A stretch of DNA of 64,000 bases from Spirodela intermedia. Taxonomy: Eukaryota; Streptophyta; Magnoliopsida; Alismatales; Araceae. This document shows, piece by piece, positions 10,332 through 21,349 of the stretch. The stretch spans positions 5,746,892 through 5,810,891 of the forward strand of contig LR746265.1 in the NCBI GenBank assembly GCA_902729315.2, written 5' to 3'. Position numbers and translations under genes: made by a program. A model generated the notes under the pieces. It did not search any database, was not told the DNA's origin, and worked only from the letters and a program-made list of their open reading frames with translations. Every line of letters starts with the position of its first letter. The stretch's first letter is position 1.

Positions 10332-11546
10332 GGCGGGAACCTCACTGTTTCGGCGCTAATCTTCAGGGCCGAGGACGGCGCAGAACGATTGGAGAAGAAG
10401 TTTACTTTCTTGGCTCTACTAGGATAGATTTTAAATGTTCCATGAGACACATCAGAGTAGCTGTCTGGTGACAGCGAGCTGAAGCTCGGTGGCGATCGAT
10501 CTATGGACCGGGGGCCAGAACGCGACGGCAGCTGAGGTCGACATCCGACGACATTACTTGAATAATGCCTTTTATTTGCACCAGGAAGCTTCCACACGAA
10601 ACGTGGAAGTGGGTCCTTACGTTTCAACAATGGCGAAACGGTCCCTGGCGTTATAAAGAATAATAGGTTATTTGATTACAGATTATTGTAAGACGCTCCA
10701 ATTAGAAATAGGCACATAAATTAGTGTTTAGCCATTCATTTTACTTTCCTCCACTTCAGTCACGTTATCATGCTCCAACGGAATGTTTTTCATTTTTTTA
10801 TTTACCAAATATATCTGGATCAAATCAGCATCTTATCATATAATGATCTTGTGGAAATAGGCGTTAACATCATAAACTTTTATAAAAATATTATGCTTCG
10901 AATTTTTCGTTTATTTTGTCATCTTCTTTTTTTGAAGTCATTTTATGAGAGTTTAGGCGTTCCCATGGGCCTTCTATGTTTATGTTGAAAATTAATCTTG
11001 ATTTATTAAGAAGAATTAGATGTTGCTTTCGTACTTCATTTGTGGATTGAATGATTTTTTATATATATTATTCACAGATGTTTAACCATCAAGACAAAAA
11101 TACGTAGATTAGCAATGAAAGCTTCTCAAAAGGTACTGATATAATTATTGATCATGAGATAGGCTAGATAAAAAATCAAAAGGGGAGTTATCAGCCGTGG
11201 GTTAGGTGGACACTTCACGGTATCTTGGGAAAATAAAATTTTAGATAGTTTAAATCAATTCACCATCTTCATAAGGATCAGCGGATGGGATGGGTCGAGA
11301 TTGGTTGCAAGAATCGGGACTAATACTCATCAACATGGTTACCTTTGACTCAGCTAATAATGCTAGTATTCTGCCGAGATCACCCGCTCTAATTTGTTTT
11401 TCTTGCTCTATGAGGTTAGACTATTGATGCTGTTCAGATCTATCCAGATTGTCCATCGGACGCAATCAAAATTCGATCTTATTACGTTGGTGGGTATCCA
11501 GTTTAGAAGCGGCATGCTACATGACAAGACCATCATCTAAGAAGCT
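10332..11546. other. Intergenic spacer between the dead and the intact CYP704 genes
   Basis: Bases 10,332-10,880 resemble the upstream region of the intact CYP704 B gene (33,281-33,589 then 35,225-35,400) and were probably a promoter. ACGCT at 10,693-10,697 is the empty site for the solo LTR found at 33,590-35,224. The remainder to 11,546 is AT-rich and I see no gene in it. Confidence 0.6.
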
Positions 11547-13608
11547 TCATCTGCGGAAAACAAGAACATTGAGGCCTGAGTCCATGAAAAGACTGATAGT
11601 CATCCTGTAGTGGATGGCTTCCTCGTCTGTCAGTTTGAAGGTGAAGAAGCGGAGGAGGACCGCTGCGAAGATCTTCATCTGACGGTAGGCGAACTCCTTC
11701 CCCAGGCATATCCGAGGACCCGCCTGCATCCAAACAATGCCCAAGTTACCAAATACCGTCCAGAGGGAAGAAGATGAAGATGGGGAAGTTTTTCGGAGAT
11801 TCAGCCTTCTTTTCGTCCTTCCTCACCTGAAAGGCCGTGAATTTGAACGGGCTCTCCGGACAGAAGTTCCCATCCGCATCGAGCCATCTTTCCGGCCGAA
11901 AGATCTCCGCGTCCTCGCCCCATAAGTACTTCATTCTCCCCATGGCGTACGGCTGGTACAGAACGAACTCCCCCGCTTTCACGTCGTACCCGTCGGGCAA
12001 TGAATCGTCTGAGAAGCAGATCTTCCCATCCTGCAAATCGTGATCAGAAGGACCGCCGCCCATCTGTCAGAAAGGATCTCTTGATCACAGATGCCAACGG
12101 AGTGCTTAATGGCTCACCAGTGGAACAACGGGATAAAGACGCAGGGTCTCCGTTATAGCCGCATGTAGGTACGTCATCTTCCCCAGCGATTCCTCGGTTA
12201 CGTTTGCCGCGAATTCTTCTACGGACACGCCGCCTTTGGCGCCTACTGCCTCCTTAACTTCTTCGAATAGCTTCTCTTCCACACGGGGATGCCTGCAGAG
12301 AAGGTAGATGAACCAGGACAGGGTGCCCGCCGTCGTGTCCTTGCCAGCGAGGATGAAGTTGAGGATTATATCTCTGAGATACCGATCAGTCAAGTTCTCG
12401 GGATCATTCGGTCTCTCATTAAGAAACCTCGACAGGATGTCTAGCTTATCTACCTGCGGGAGTAGGAACTTAATCAAACACCCCACGAGCATCGGCAATT
12501 CGTAGTGATCTCTGCACCGAGTCTCACCTTCTGGTTCGACATTTGGGCGATCTTGGAGCGAATCAGCCTGTGAATGTAGTCGTCGATGATTCTGACGTTG
12601 TCCTTCAGCACCGCAGCCGACCCGACATTGATGAATCGCATCACCTTCCACAAGGGATCGACGAACCGCCGGTTGATGAGTTCATTTGACTCATCCAGTG
12701 CTCTCAAGAATTCCCTAGTCTCAGCGTTCGTCCCCTGCAGGCTGTTGAGCTCGGTGCCGAAGGAGACTTCAAATATGGAGTCCATTGTGGACTTCACAAA
12801 CCAGTCCTGCCGTAGATCGGGAAAAAAATTGAAGAGCCCTCGGGATTTCATCAGATTCTACGAGCTATCATTCGTATGTCTTTTTGGGGGCCTTCAACCA
12901 CCATATATATAAGCTCGTCGGGGGAGGGGGGGGGATGATCAAGTTTTCCTTTTTAAAGAGGACAAACCTGAAGATCTATTGTCTGGTCGGAGTTGGCGAC
13001 CTCGGCAACGGCCTGGGCCAGCCTGACGCTTTTCTTCTTGAAGACGGCACCACTGATGTCCTTCAAAGCTCTCGTTGAGAACTCGTGGCTCGCCAACTTC
13101 CTCTGGTGGCGCCACTGAGCTCCGTCCACCGCGAAGATCCCGTCCCCGAGCAAGTCGTTTAGGATCTCATAGTTAAACTTTCCCTGCAGGGAGGAACACG
13201 TTGGTTAGGCCTTTGCTCCGGAGCCAGAAGGCAATGAGTAAACAGCAGAAAGCGAGCGCGTCGGAAGGCGGCAGCCGCAGTCTTCCTGACCTTGCCGTAG
13301 TTCTGAAAATTGGTACGGAGGATGTGCTCGACGACGGCGGGGTCGCAGGTGTAGACATCGCTGTGGAATGGGGAGGTGAGGATCCGGAAGGTCCTGTGGC
13401 GCCGGGAGAGGTCAGTAGTAAAGTCGTAGAGATGGCGGAAATGGAGCAGCATCTGCAAGTTGTTGCCCGCCACGGGGTGGTACCGCTGCCGACGTCCGCC
13501 GCTCCGCAGCCGCATTGCTACGGAGGAGAGAAGGGGGGCCGCTACGAGGGCCGCCGCGAGGGCCGCCGCAAGGAGCAGTAGCAGGGATGGGTTGATGAGG
13601 AGGTCCAT
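11547..13608 (-). CDS. CYP704-like cytochrome P450, intact gene C1
   Basis: Six exons, all in frame with GT-AG ends: 13,291-13,608; 12,968-13,183; 12,528-12,806; 12,118-12,453; 11,827-12,030; 11,547-11,723. They total 510 codons including the stop (509 aa), normal for a plant P450. Residues 1-25 form the ER membrane anchor. The I-helix oxygen-binding motif is AGKDTT, the K-helix is ETLR followed by LYPVVP, the PERF motif is FRPERW, and the heme loop is FQAGPRICLG with the axial Cys. Sequence around VVEHILRTNFQNYGK and DLLGDGIFAVDG matches the CYP704 family, whose characterised members hydroxylate fatty acids at the omega end for sporopollenin or cutin; the substrate of this one is not known. 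The start was chosen at MDLLINPS, with a TATA box 76 bp upstream; an upstream in-frame ATG is also open. Near-identical sister at 56,843-58,903, with a cluster of differences in exons 2-5. Confidence 0.9.
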
Positions 13609-13683
13609 GGAGGGGAGGAAGGGAACGGAGATGGCCGTGTGAGACGGGGAGGCTGGCTGTCCCGATGCAGGCGGTCCCCTTTC

Positions 13684-13689
13684 TTTATA
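13684..13689 (-). promoter_or_regulatory. Likely TATA box of CYP704 C1
   Basis: The minus strand reads CTTATAAAGAAAG about 76-81 bp upstream of the chosen ATG. This spacing suits a core promoter with a short 5' UTR and supports the MDLLINPS start. Confidence 0.5.
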
Positions 13690-13856
13690 AGAAGACATCT
13701 CACGCACATGCCAAGATTTTGTGAAAATAGTAATCTACTCATGTAATTAGTTTGTGAAAATAGTTCACTACTCAGCCACGGAAGGATTCATATTCCAGCC
13801 GCTAGTTGCATTGACATTACATTCCCCTCCAATCCAGCCTTGCACGTTCGACGGGA

Positions 13857-13892
<36 letters not shown>
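13857..13892. repeat. (GA)n microsatellite
   Basis: A GA dinucleotide run with one GGGA interruption, upstream of CYP704 C1. GA/CT tracts are common near plant promoters. The same tract is in copy 2 (59,152-59,187). Confidence 0.9.
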
Positions 13893-13895
<3 letters not shown>

Positions 13896-13899
13896 TAAG

Positions 13900-16800
13900 A
13901 GATTCTTCGTTAGACTGAATTGTGAGGCCCCAATCCAGACAATAAAAGACCGACTGATTAGACTTCTGGGCATCTATGATTCGATGTCGTATCGCAGTTC
14001 ATTGATAAGTAAAATGCTAGCAACCTTCTTCAACGTGAACTTTATTGCCGTCAAGACCTGATGACACGTTCGTTTTCTGAATGCGCTGCGAGTCCTCGCA
14101 AGCGCCTTCGTCTCAGCAGAGCTCCACATGTCTGGAACTTGTTCTCAGTCATAGTGGCTTGCAGTTGGGTTTTAAAAAACAGTCCCCAGAATATTATATG
14201 TAGCCCTTGCGAGAGCGATGGGGCCTCTCTTTAAGAGTATCCAGAGGCTGGGTAGGGCCAGCTCCCCCCCTCCGCTGCGATATCTCACGGGCCCGCGATG
14301 CCGTCCCCCTTTCCCTCCCCCGTCATAAATTCGGAGATACACGATACGACCGGTTGGACCAGTCTTGATAGGATTCTTGGAACTCAAATCAAGTTGTTAC
14401 GAATTACTCACAGCGACTTGTAAATCAATCAACCATCGTTAACCAGATCGGAATGCTACCATTACCTGGATGAATGAGCATCGAATATCATTGAATTCAC
14501 GCCGCTATACGTCGAAATCAGAGGATGTTTACTTCAGAAAAACTGGGTTGGGTTGCTGGCCTCATTATTGTTGGAGAATCTATTATAAGTGTGGCTCAGA
14601 GTTTTAGTTGGCCGCATTTTCAGACGGCCATATTTAATATACGTTGGATCGGGACAGACGGAAATGACTTTATAACACACCTTGGATCGGGTGGATGGAG
14701 TAAACATAAACAACTTAGTTCTCCGTTTGGTTGAGATTTCAGGGCACGTTTTTCGAGGTTGCAATCGACCCCGTGCGCACTGTACACGGATATTCTTAAA
14801 GGGAAATGGCCGAATTCGAGATGGTCAATCTCCAAGCTGCCGTCTGGTCCTCGTCGCCTTGGTCCCTTTTGGTCGCGTCCGGGGAACTCTTTGAGACCGC
14901 CGTCAGTGACAAGCCTCGTCCTCCACGCTTTACTGGGTCAACCCAAATCAGGGAGAACCGCTTCCTATGTGGATGGAGCCCTGATAATAAGGCCTCAATA
15001 GATTCTCCCAAGGTGCCCATAAATAGAGGGCCTCTCTTCTCATTTGAGCATCTCATTAGAGACGTCTTGAGAGAGATTCTAAGAAAGTAATCTTCTGTTG
15101 CAAGAAAACAAAAGATTAATTTCTTCTTATATGTGATGCAACCTATAATAATAAATTAATGAGGTGTGGGAGATTTGATGCAACATATAAGAGGCCTTTT
15201 AACATTCCAAGTTTAAGAATTTTTCATGTAAATTTGATGGTTTATGAGTTGTAGGAGATTTTTGTGATGGTTTGGATAGATTCTTCTTATATGTGATGCA
15301 ACATAAGTTGAGAAATAATAGCAATTAGGTACTGTCTCCATAATTACTACCATATGGATCTATTTCCTTTACATATTCTCAACTCTTAAAGACATAAAAA
15401 ATTCATTATCATTTTAGGTTTGGCTCATTATATTTCGTGCTAACCTAAATTTCAGATCACCATCAAAATAAGGTCCAACCAACAACTTTCTCAAAAAATT
15501 AAATTAATATATTTATTAAATATTTAAGAAGTCAAACGAATTAAATAAATATTAATAATCTCAAGCACATGCTAAACTTCAAGATACCCTTCATAATTAT
15601 TGACACATATTATAGTTTTATTTTGTTTGAACCAGTGCCTCTCCTATATTTTATGAGATTGAATGTGATTTTGGCTTGTGAAATGATTTGTAGAGAAAAA
15701 ATGAGTTTTATAGTTGAAAGAGTAGAATATATGGACCTCAAATTAAAGTAAAACTTGCCAAATTAATTTCTTGAAACGAAATAGTAGGTTTTTGAGAATC
15801 ATCAAGAAATAATCCTTAAAATCTTGTAACCCTAATTATTAAGGTGATATCTAATTTATGGATAATATAGAAAAAAGTTGTCTCAAAAAAAGAGTTGGAC
15901 TTGTTGATATAAATTTAAATAGTTTTCATATTTTAAATCCCAAGAAAAGACAAATCCGTCCCCTCCTCTTGTTGTCCTTAGTGTCCCACTAAGATCCAAC
16001 AACCACTACAATATTGTTTAAAACCATAGTCTCCAAATGTTTTGCAAGGAAAGATATGTTTCATTTCAAGGATTTTCCCACAATCATGTGATGAGAAATA
16101 TTTTTATTTATCTTACCTTCTCTCTTTTCTTCTCTTGTTTTGAATAATGGTTGGAATAATTGGTGCATAATAGTAGCCTTATGATCTTTTCCAACTAGGT
16201 AATGCTGCTACCCTCACAAGGTAGCATCCATTATTTCCTTAAATAAAATATTTACCTACCTCACTTGGGCAAAGAGGGAACATAACAGTAAGCAAAAAGC
16301 ATTTCATTAGCCATTTTCATCAGTAAATTCTCTACAACATTCAAAACTATAACTAGGTTTTTACGAACTTATGATTCAAACATGTGATGGCATTGACCTA
16401 ACAATATTCCTTGTTTCTATGTCCAATGTCAATATTGGGCTACATGATGGAGAGTCCTTTTGATAAATCAATGAATTTAACCTAGTGCTAACAACAATAT
16501 CAATGAACCCTTTGAGCGAAAGAAAAGAGAATAGAGGCCAAAACAACCCCATTGATGAATGGAAAAATATTGATCTAGATCTACTAATCTAAATTAACAT
16601 CCTATAAAATTAAATAAATTTAAAAATAATATTCAGAAGGTGCCCTATGATAGGTACTCCCCTCCACATTTGTGACAAGAGGAATAAGTCTCATCCACTG
16701 TCCCCCAACATTTTTGTGATGATATTATCCTCCACATCAGCAATACCCTATAAATAATGTAGGCTGACTTGGCCTTTGGGCCCAAGGCGACCCCAATGCT

Positions 16801-17730
16801 TGTTGGGGGAATTGGTGCAAGTACGTCTAGTTATTGAGTGCCATGTCTCCCTAATCACATTCTAGATGATAGTCCATAAAATAATGAATTTCTTTGATAG
16901 ATGTAGCACACCTGACCTCATATGTTTACATCTTGTGGATCATTGTCAACAATTGGGTATACACTTGGCGCAAGGTAGGAGTCTTTGTTCTCCTTCTCAC
17001 CCACTCATTCCTCTCGTCACTCCCTTTGGTCAAATAAATCTCAGGCCATATTGACTTTATTTAATGATTTTTTAGCTGCTTACTCTTCGCATGTAAATAA
17101 ATTCACTAACATAATTGGCATTCTATAACTTAAATACTTCATAGGATATTACTAATATAGAGTCCCATAACTAACATATTATTCAGAAATATATCAATCA
17201 ATAAACGTAGTTTCCCACCATCAAAACTATCTCTTTACCTAGGGAACATAATCACCAAAACTGAAAAAAATAGTATGCGAAAATTACTCATCATAGGAAA
17301 CTAACTGATGTTTTGACAATTTATCCGGATTTAAAGGACCAAATGCAAAAAATGATGACCTTATTTGAACTCACCCGCCTCTAGAAGATACAACCTTGTC
17401 GGAGTGTGAGAGATTACATGCATACCATAATTTTATGTTTTATTTTTTATATGTTCTTTATTATATTGTATTTGCACACTTTCTCCCTTCCCGATGAATT
17501 TGATCCGGTACGTGAAGCCGGATTCACTGGATCCGGTCCACATTGTTCGGAACTGTATAAATATCTGTACCCGTTATCGAATTTGATTAAAATTTTCCAG
17601 TTTGTCCTTTCACTTTCTCTCTCCAATCTTGGGAGCCGCCGGCAACCAACCGAGTCTTTGATAAATAGGGAGTTATCGCCTCGTCGTCGTGATTTTACTA
17701 TCACAGATTCTGTTGGTGGATTTCACACGT
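13900..17730. other. Long spacer without a recognised gene
   Basis: I found no exon structure or known protein here. Bases 14,520-15,070 are less AT-rich and contain CCATAAATAGAGGGCC at about 15,018-15,033, a TATA-like start region typical of LTR promoters, so an old solo LTR is possible. TTCTTCTTATATGTGATGCA occurs twice, near 15,121 and 15,284. TGCTACC and GGTAGCA near 16,204 and 16,219 can pair as a small hairpin. The rest (15.1-17.4 kb) is AT-rich. Confidence 0.4.
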
Positions 17731-17826
17731 AAACTATGCCCTTCACAAATATCCGAATTGAGGAAATGAGGATGGATTTCCTATACTCAGCACTGGGGAC
17801 CGTTGCGAGACAGGGAACTGCCTGCC

Positions 17827-18060
17827 ATGGAGGCTGCCTTGTCCAGCAGTTCTGTCCTCGCAGCCACCGCCATAGCTCTGTTGCTGGGGCTCCTCTTGCT
17901 CCGAGTGCTCCTCCGACCGAGACGACTAGGAAGGAAGAATAGGAGATACGCCCCGCTGGTGGCGACGGGGTGTCCACACTTATGTATCCAGGTTTCGCCG
18001 AGGCAGCTCCTGGTGCAGGGGGGCGGAGTGAGAGAACGGAGAGGACGACCATCACTGTGA
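17827..18060 (+). pseudogene. Chimera: CYP704 first-exon fragment fused to antisense membrane-protein gene
   Basis: From ATG at 17,827 the plus strand encodes a CYP704 N-terminus (MEAALSSSSVLAATAIALLL, then RVLLRPRRLGRK and RYAPLV), closely related to the genes at 10,331 and 33,280 but on the opposite strand. After about 46 codons, at GCTGGTGGCGACGGG (about 17,960), homology switches to the complement of the small membrane-protein gene at 26.6-27.1 kb. The frame stays open for 32 more codons and ends at 18,060. About 90 bp upstream of the ATG also resembles the CYP704 promoter side, so this was a DNA-level rearrangement, not retroposition. It could encode a 77-residue membrane-anchored peptide, but is more likely a gene fragment. 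Identical in copy 2. Confidence 0.75.
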
Positions 18061-18170
18061 AGGTCAGGTAAACAAAGGCCGAGTAAAAGCTGGAAGAGGA
18101 GGCTTCCAGCCCCCTGCGCTGGTTGCTGAGTGTCTGAAGGAAATCGCGATTACACCCAGAGAGCGAACTG
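17965..18170 (-). pseudogene. Fragment of the small membrane-protein family (third member)
   Basis: On the minus strand this matches the N-terminal half of the gene at 26,603-27,064: the VVLSVLSLRP segment, the upstream segment before it, and the CTGAGTGTCTG region. It is cut off by the CYP704 exon fragment at about 17,960, so the C-terminal half is missing. A minus-strand ORF runs through it but leaves the family frame. Confidence 0.65.
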
Positions 18171-18412
18171 TTGCTTCCTCGATTGATTCTCCAACTCGGT
18201 GGGGAGGGAACGAATTGTTTTGTTCCAGATCGGATTTTTTTTCATCAGATTCCACAAAACCTCCACCGTGCTGGAAGTCTAAAGGATAAAACAAAATTTA
18301 GTAGATTTTCCAGAAACAATCTGAAGGGCAATAGGTGGGGATGCAAATCTCAACATAGTACTAAGAGAGGGTTGAGTAGGTGGGGATGGAATGTATAGAC
18401 CAGAATTAGCCG

Positions 18413-18860
18413 GCACGGGTGGGTGCAACAGGCAAGAGCTAAAGCACCCAATAATACAACACGAAGGTTGTTGATGCACTCAATTTTCAGTTTATATTTT
18501 TGAACTCTTAAAATATAATTATGAAATTATGACTCTATAGGGATGATTTGAGCATAATACAAATCTCATCTTCTATAAAATATTAAAGACAATTTATTTT
18601 TTATCTAGAGAAATACAATTATATATATATAAAGAGAGCTACCTAAGCTAGCATAGGTGGGTGTGACGTGCAAGATCTAAGCAGGAAGTCTGTTGATGAA
18701 CTCAATTTTCAATTTATATTTGAACTCTTAATATATAATTATGAAATATTAAGTAAATGTAAGTTGAATCCGTAGGGATGATTTGATTTAATACAAATTC
18801 ATGTTTTTATAAACGTATTTAAGACTAATTGTTTTTAACAAAAGAAATAAAAATTAAATA
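18413..18860. repeat. Two diverged tandem units of about 220 bp
   Basis: TGTTGATGCACTCAATTTTC at 18,471 and TGTTGATGAACTCAATTTTC at 18,691 head two units. Each is preceded by GGTGGGTG...CAAGAGCTAA-like sequence and followed by TTGAACTCTTAA...ATAATTATGAAAT and GTAGGGATGATTTGA-like sequence. Origin unknown. The first unit and the start of the second are also at the right edge of the window. Confidence 0.75.
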
Positions 18861-19342
18861 AAAATAGAAACTAGGGTTTAAGATGAATCCCACAGTCTCT
18901 CACAACTAGATGATGCTCCTGTGAAGGAGATAGGGAAAGAAAGGGAAAATACTCCTGTGTGCTGGAGAGAGGGAGAGAGATAATAAAGAGAGAGGGGAGA
19001 GGGTGATAGGAGAGAAGAGATAAGGGCAATCCAAGGGAATTGACTGGTCAAAGAGGACGTGTGTGTATGAGAGAGGAAGAGATAAACAAACAAAAAATCA
19101 ACGAATCAGATTTCTTGTTCGCATGAGGCAGGTTTTGTCGGTAGGAGAGATCACCGGCGAAAGCAGGAGGACGAAATCAACAAAAAGCATAAAAGTCAAT
19201 TAAAAGGGAAAGATGAGGAAGAACAGAAGATGTGGGAGGAGAGAAAGAATGCTGAAAAAATAAAGGAAAATGCCACTTATGAACGAAATATATGTACATA
19301 CCGCCGAAGGGAAGACTTGGGGCCATCTGAAGATGCTGTTTC

Positions 19343-19732
19343 TCAGGGGTTTCCATCGATGAAGAAGAGGTAGAAGATGATCGCTATGGTGATCCCTCCC
19401 AGAGACCAGATCACGGCGGCGAAAGCGAACGACATCGTCGATGAGAGTTTGAATGGAAATAATATTATGAGGATGGTCGAAAGGACAAATATGATGATCC
19501 TCAGGCGTCCCCTTCTTTCCGGCGGCGCCGCCTCGTAGGATCCCACGCACCAAAAGAACAGCATCAGGATCGCATAGGCAGACACAACAAAGGCCGCCGT
19601 CCATGGATCGCTCCGGGCTCGATAGGTTGCCACGAGCGATGTATAGGTGAGGAACCCTAGAGGGGCCTTACTCAACAAGAACCGGACCCAGGTGTTGTCC
19701 AGGAGACTCCGGAGGCCCACGGAGGGATCCAT
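19343..19732 (-). CDS. Small four-helix membrane protein (unknown function)
   Basis: Single-exon ORF of 129 residues starting MDPSVGLRSLL. Hydrophobic segments lie at about residues 18-35, 45-62, 78-95 and 101-122, separated by short charged loops (YRARSD, YEAAPPERRGR). The layout resembles a plant family of about 130-residue membrane proteins of unknown function, perhaps the one catalogued as DUF6490; I cannot confirm that without a search. GC-rich coding sequence in an AT-rich setting and an open frame of this length support a real gene. It lies 358 bp downstream of, and on the same strand as, another small membrane-protein gene. Its copy-2 partner would be beyond the window. Confidence 0.65.
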   Translation of the reverse strand: MDPSVGLRSLLDNTWVRFLLSKAPLGFLTYTSLVATYRARSDPWTAAFVVSAYAILMLFFWCVGSYEAAPPERRGRLRIIIFVLSTILIILFPFKLSSTMSFAFAAVIWSLGGITIAIIFYLFFIDGNP

Positions 19733-20090
19733 CGCTGCGTGCGGCCGATGAGGCGGCCGCGGGGGCGGCGGTGGCGGCGGTGGCCCACCCGGGTGCGTGG
19801 TGCTGGGGGTGGGGATTTCGCTGGACTAAGATGGGGAGGTAAGGGAGGAAGGGTTGGAAGCACTCGCGCGTTTTAAGGCGAGTATTCATTCCTCCACGAA
19901 CAACTATTCGTAAAAAAAATATTAACTGATGTTAAAATAAATGAATAAAGTTACTCAGCATAATGATTAATTCTTGGGTAAATGAGCTCTTTTGCACGAA
20001 GGGTTAAAGAGCATAATTACACGAAGGGTACTTCTTGGGTAAATGAGCTATCTTCCCCTCCTAGACCCGAGAAGGAACCTGGTGAGGAGC

Positions 20091-20531
20091 CTAGGCCCGG
20101 CAACGGGAAAGGCGAGGGGTTGGGTTCTTGGTGGCATCGGTGACGGGGGGGACTTCGGCGACGGTGTCTTGGACGGCGGAGCGATCCTTCCACCTCTTCG
20201 AGGCGAGGAAGAGGAGGAGCGTGACAGCGACCGCCGCCATTGGGAGAAACCAGATGCGGAGTAGCGAGGGAAGAGGAAGGTCATGGCATGTCCTGAGGAC
20301 AAAGGCCGCCGAAGCCGATACGAGGGCGACGGGTTGCCCCACCTTTTGTATCCAGGCCGAGGCCGAGGCCGAGGCCGTCGCCGGAGCAGCTCTGAGAGAG
20401 AGAACAGAGAGGACGACCGCGGCCGTGAAGGTCACTGCGAGCAGCGCTAAGGAGAACTGCACTGGGACTGTTCCTCCATGGAGAGACTGCGGCGGGGGTG
20501 GAGACGGGGATTTTAAAGCAGATAAGAACAT
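20091..20531 (-). CDS. Small membrane protein, paralogue D1 (unknown function)
   Basis: ORF of 146 residues, GC-rich, starting MFLSALKSPSPPPP. Three hydrophobic stretches are seen at about residues 26-46 (LALLAVTFTAAVVLSVLSL), 68-80 and 93-110 (IWFLPMAAVAVTLLLFLA), then a basic KRWKDRS and a polar tail ending TPRLSRCRA. It aligns through most of its length with the ORF at 26,603-27,064 but lacks, in frame, about 28 residues that lie between the first two membrane segments of that protein. Conservation of the frame and tail between diverged paralogues suggests that both are real genes. Family not recognised. Confidence 0.6.
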   Translation of the reverse strand: MFLSALKSPSPPPPQSLHGGTVPVQFSLALLAVTFTAAVVLSVLSLRAAPATASASASAWIQKVGQPVALVSASAAFVLRTCHDLPLPSLLRIWFLPMAAVAVTLLLFLASKRWKDRSAVQDTVAEVPPVTDATKNPTPRLSRCRA

Positions 20532-20599
20532 CAGGGGATCAGGTCAGAGGTCAGGGGAACCGGGTGAAATCATGAAAAAAATCATATAAAATGATGAAT

Positions 20600-21330
20600 A
20601 CCGGGCGGTCATGTCTTTAGGTGGCGGCGGTAATGTCTTAGGTGACGGTCGGCAGTGATGAATTTAATGTCTTCAACTAGACAACTCTTAGATCATATAA
20701 AATGATCTATGGCCATCAAAATATACTTATATCTTAAGATAAGTTTTATGATATATTTTTTCAGATTTAGAATAAATTTATGTACTTCGTATATATATCT
20801 TGAGATACTTTAAGCCAAAAAAAATGAAAATGAATAAAATTGACCTAAAAATAATATTTCTATTTTGGAAAGAATATACATTTATTTTTATCTCATCTTA
20901 TAAGATCTTATTAATCACTAAATATTTTCCATTAATATACTATAAAATCTAACCATTATTTTTTTATCTGCATAATCCACTATTATTTTATTTTATCTTC
21001 CATAATATTTGTTCAATTTGTGAGGAGTGAGATATTTACAATTTAGACTTTATTCTAATGGACTGTGGGTTTTGAAGGATGAAAGAATTATCTACTTTAA
21101 TATGAGATCTAATGAATTCATTAAAATTCAAATGTCACCTTTAAAAGTATTTGTTAGTTCATATTCATCATTTTTTTTCTCCTCATTAATTGAGTTGACT
21201 CTTTTATAAAAATTTTATTTCTCAATTCATCAAATTTGTCGTCATTTCAAGATATATCATCTTTTAATTTATGTATATTATATGCATCATCATCATCACC
21301 ATCAATTATTAAAATCGATTGCTGTAAAAT
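20600..21330. other. AT-rich spacer, nothing recognised
   Basis: No coding or repeat structure that I can name. It probably belongs to the decayed retrotransposon to its right. Confidence 0.4.
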
Positions 21331-21349
21331 AATAATTAGATTGATTAAT

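Larger units (their letters stand above)
1..18705. repeat. Copy 1 of a large near-identical segmental duplication
   Basis: This stretch matches 47,212-64,000 base for base over most of its length, in the same orientation. The offset is 47,211 at the left, 45,296 after the LTR insertion at 1,103-3,016, and 45,295 from about 12.9 kb onward. The match runs off the left edge of the window and reaches the right edge in copy 2, so neither end of the duplication is seen. Content: gag remnant, CCDC137-like pseudogene, CYP704 pseudogene, intact CYP704 gene, spacer and chimeric fragment. It may be a true tandem duplication or an uncollapsed second haplotype. Confidence 0.97.

Noticed and set aside
13201-13581. 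126-codon plus-strand ORF
   Set aside because: Antisense to GC-rich exon 1 of CYP704 C; no independent support.
13860-13900. Arg-Glu repeat peptide ORF
   Set aside because: Translation of the GA microsatellite.
19200-19604. 134-codon minus-strand ORF overlapping the four-helix protein
   Set aside because: Alternate frame of the better gene at 19,343-19,732; it has an unbalanced Asp/His-rich composition and no membrane pattern in its first half.
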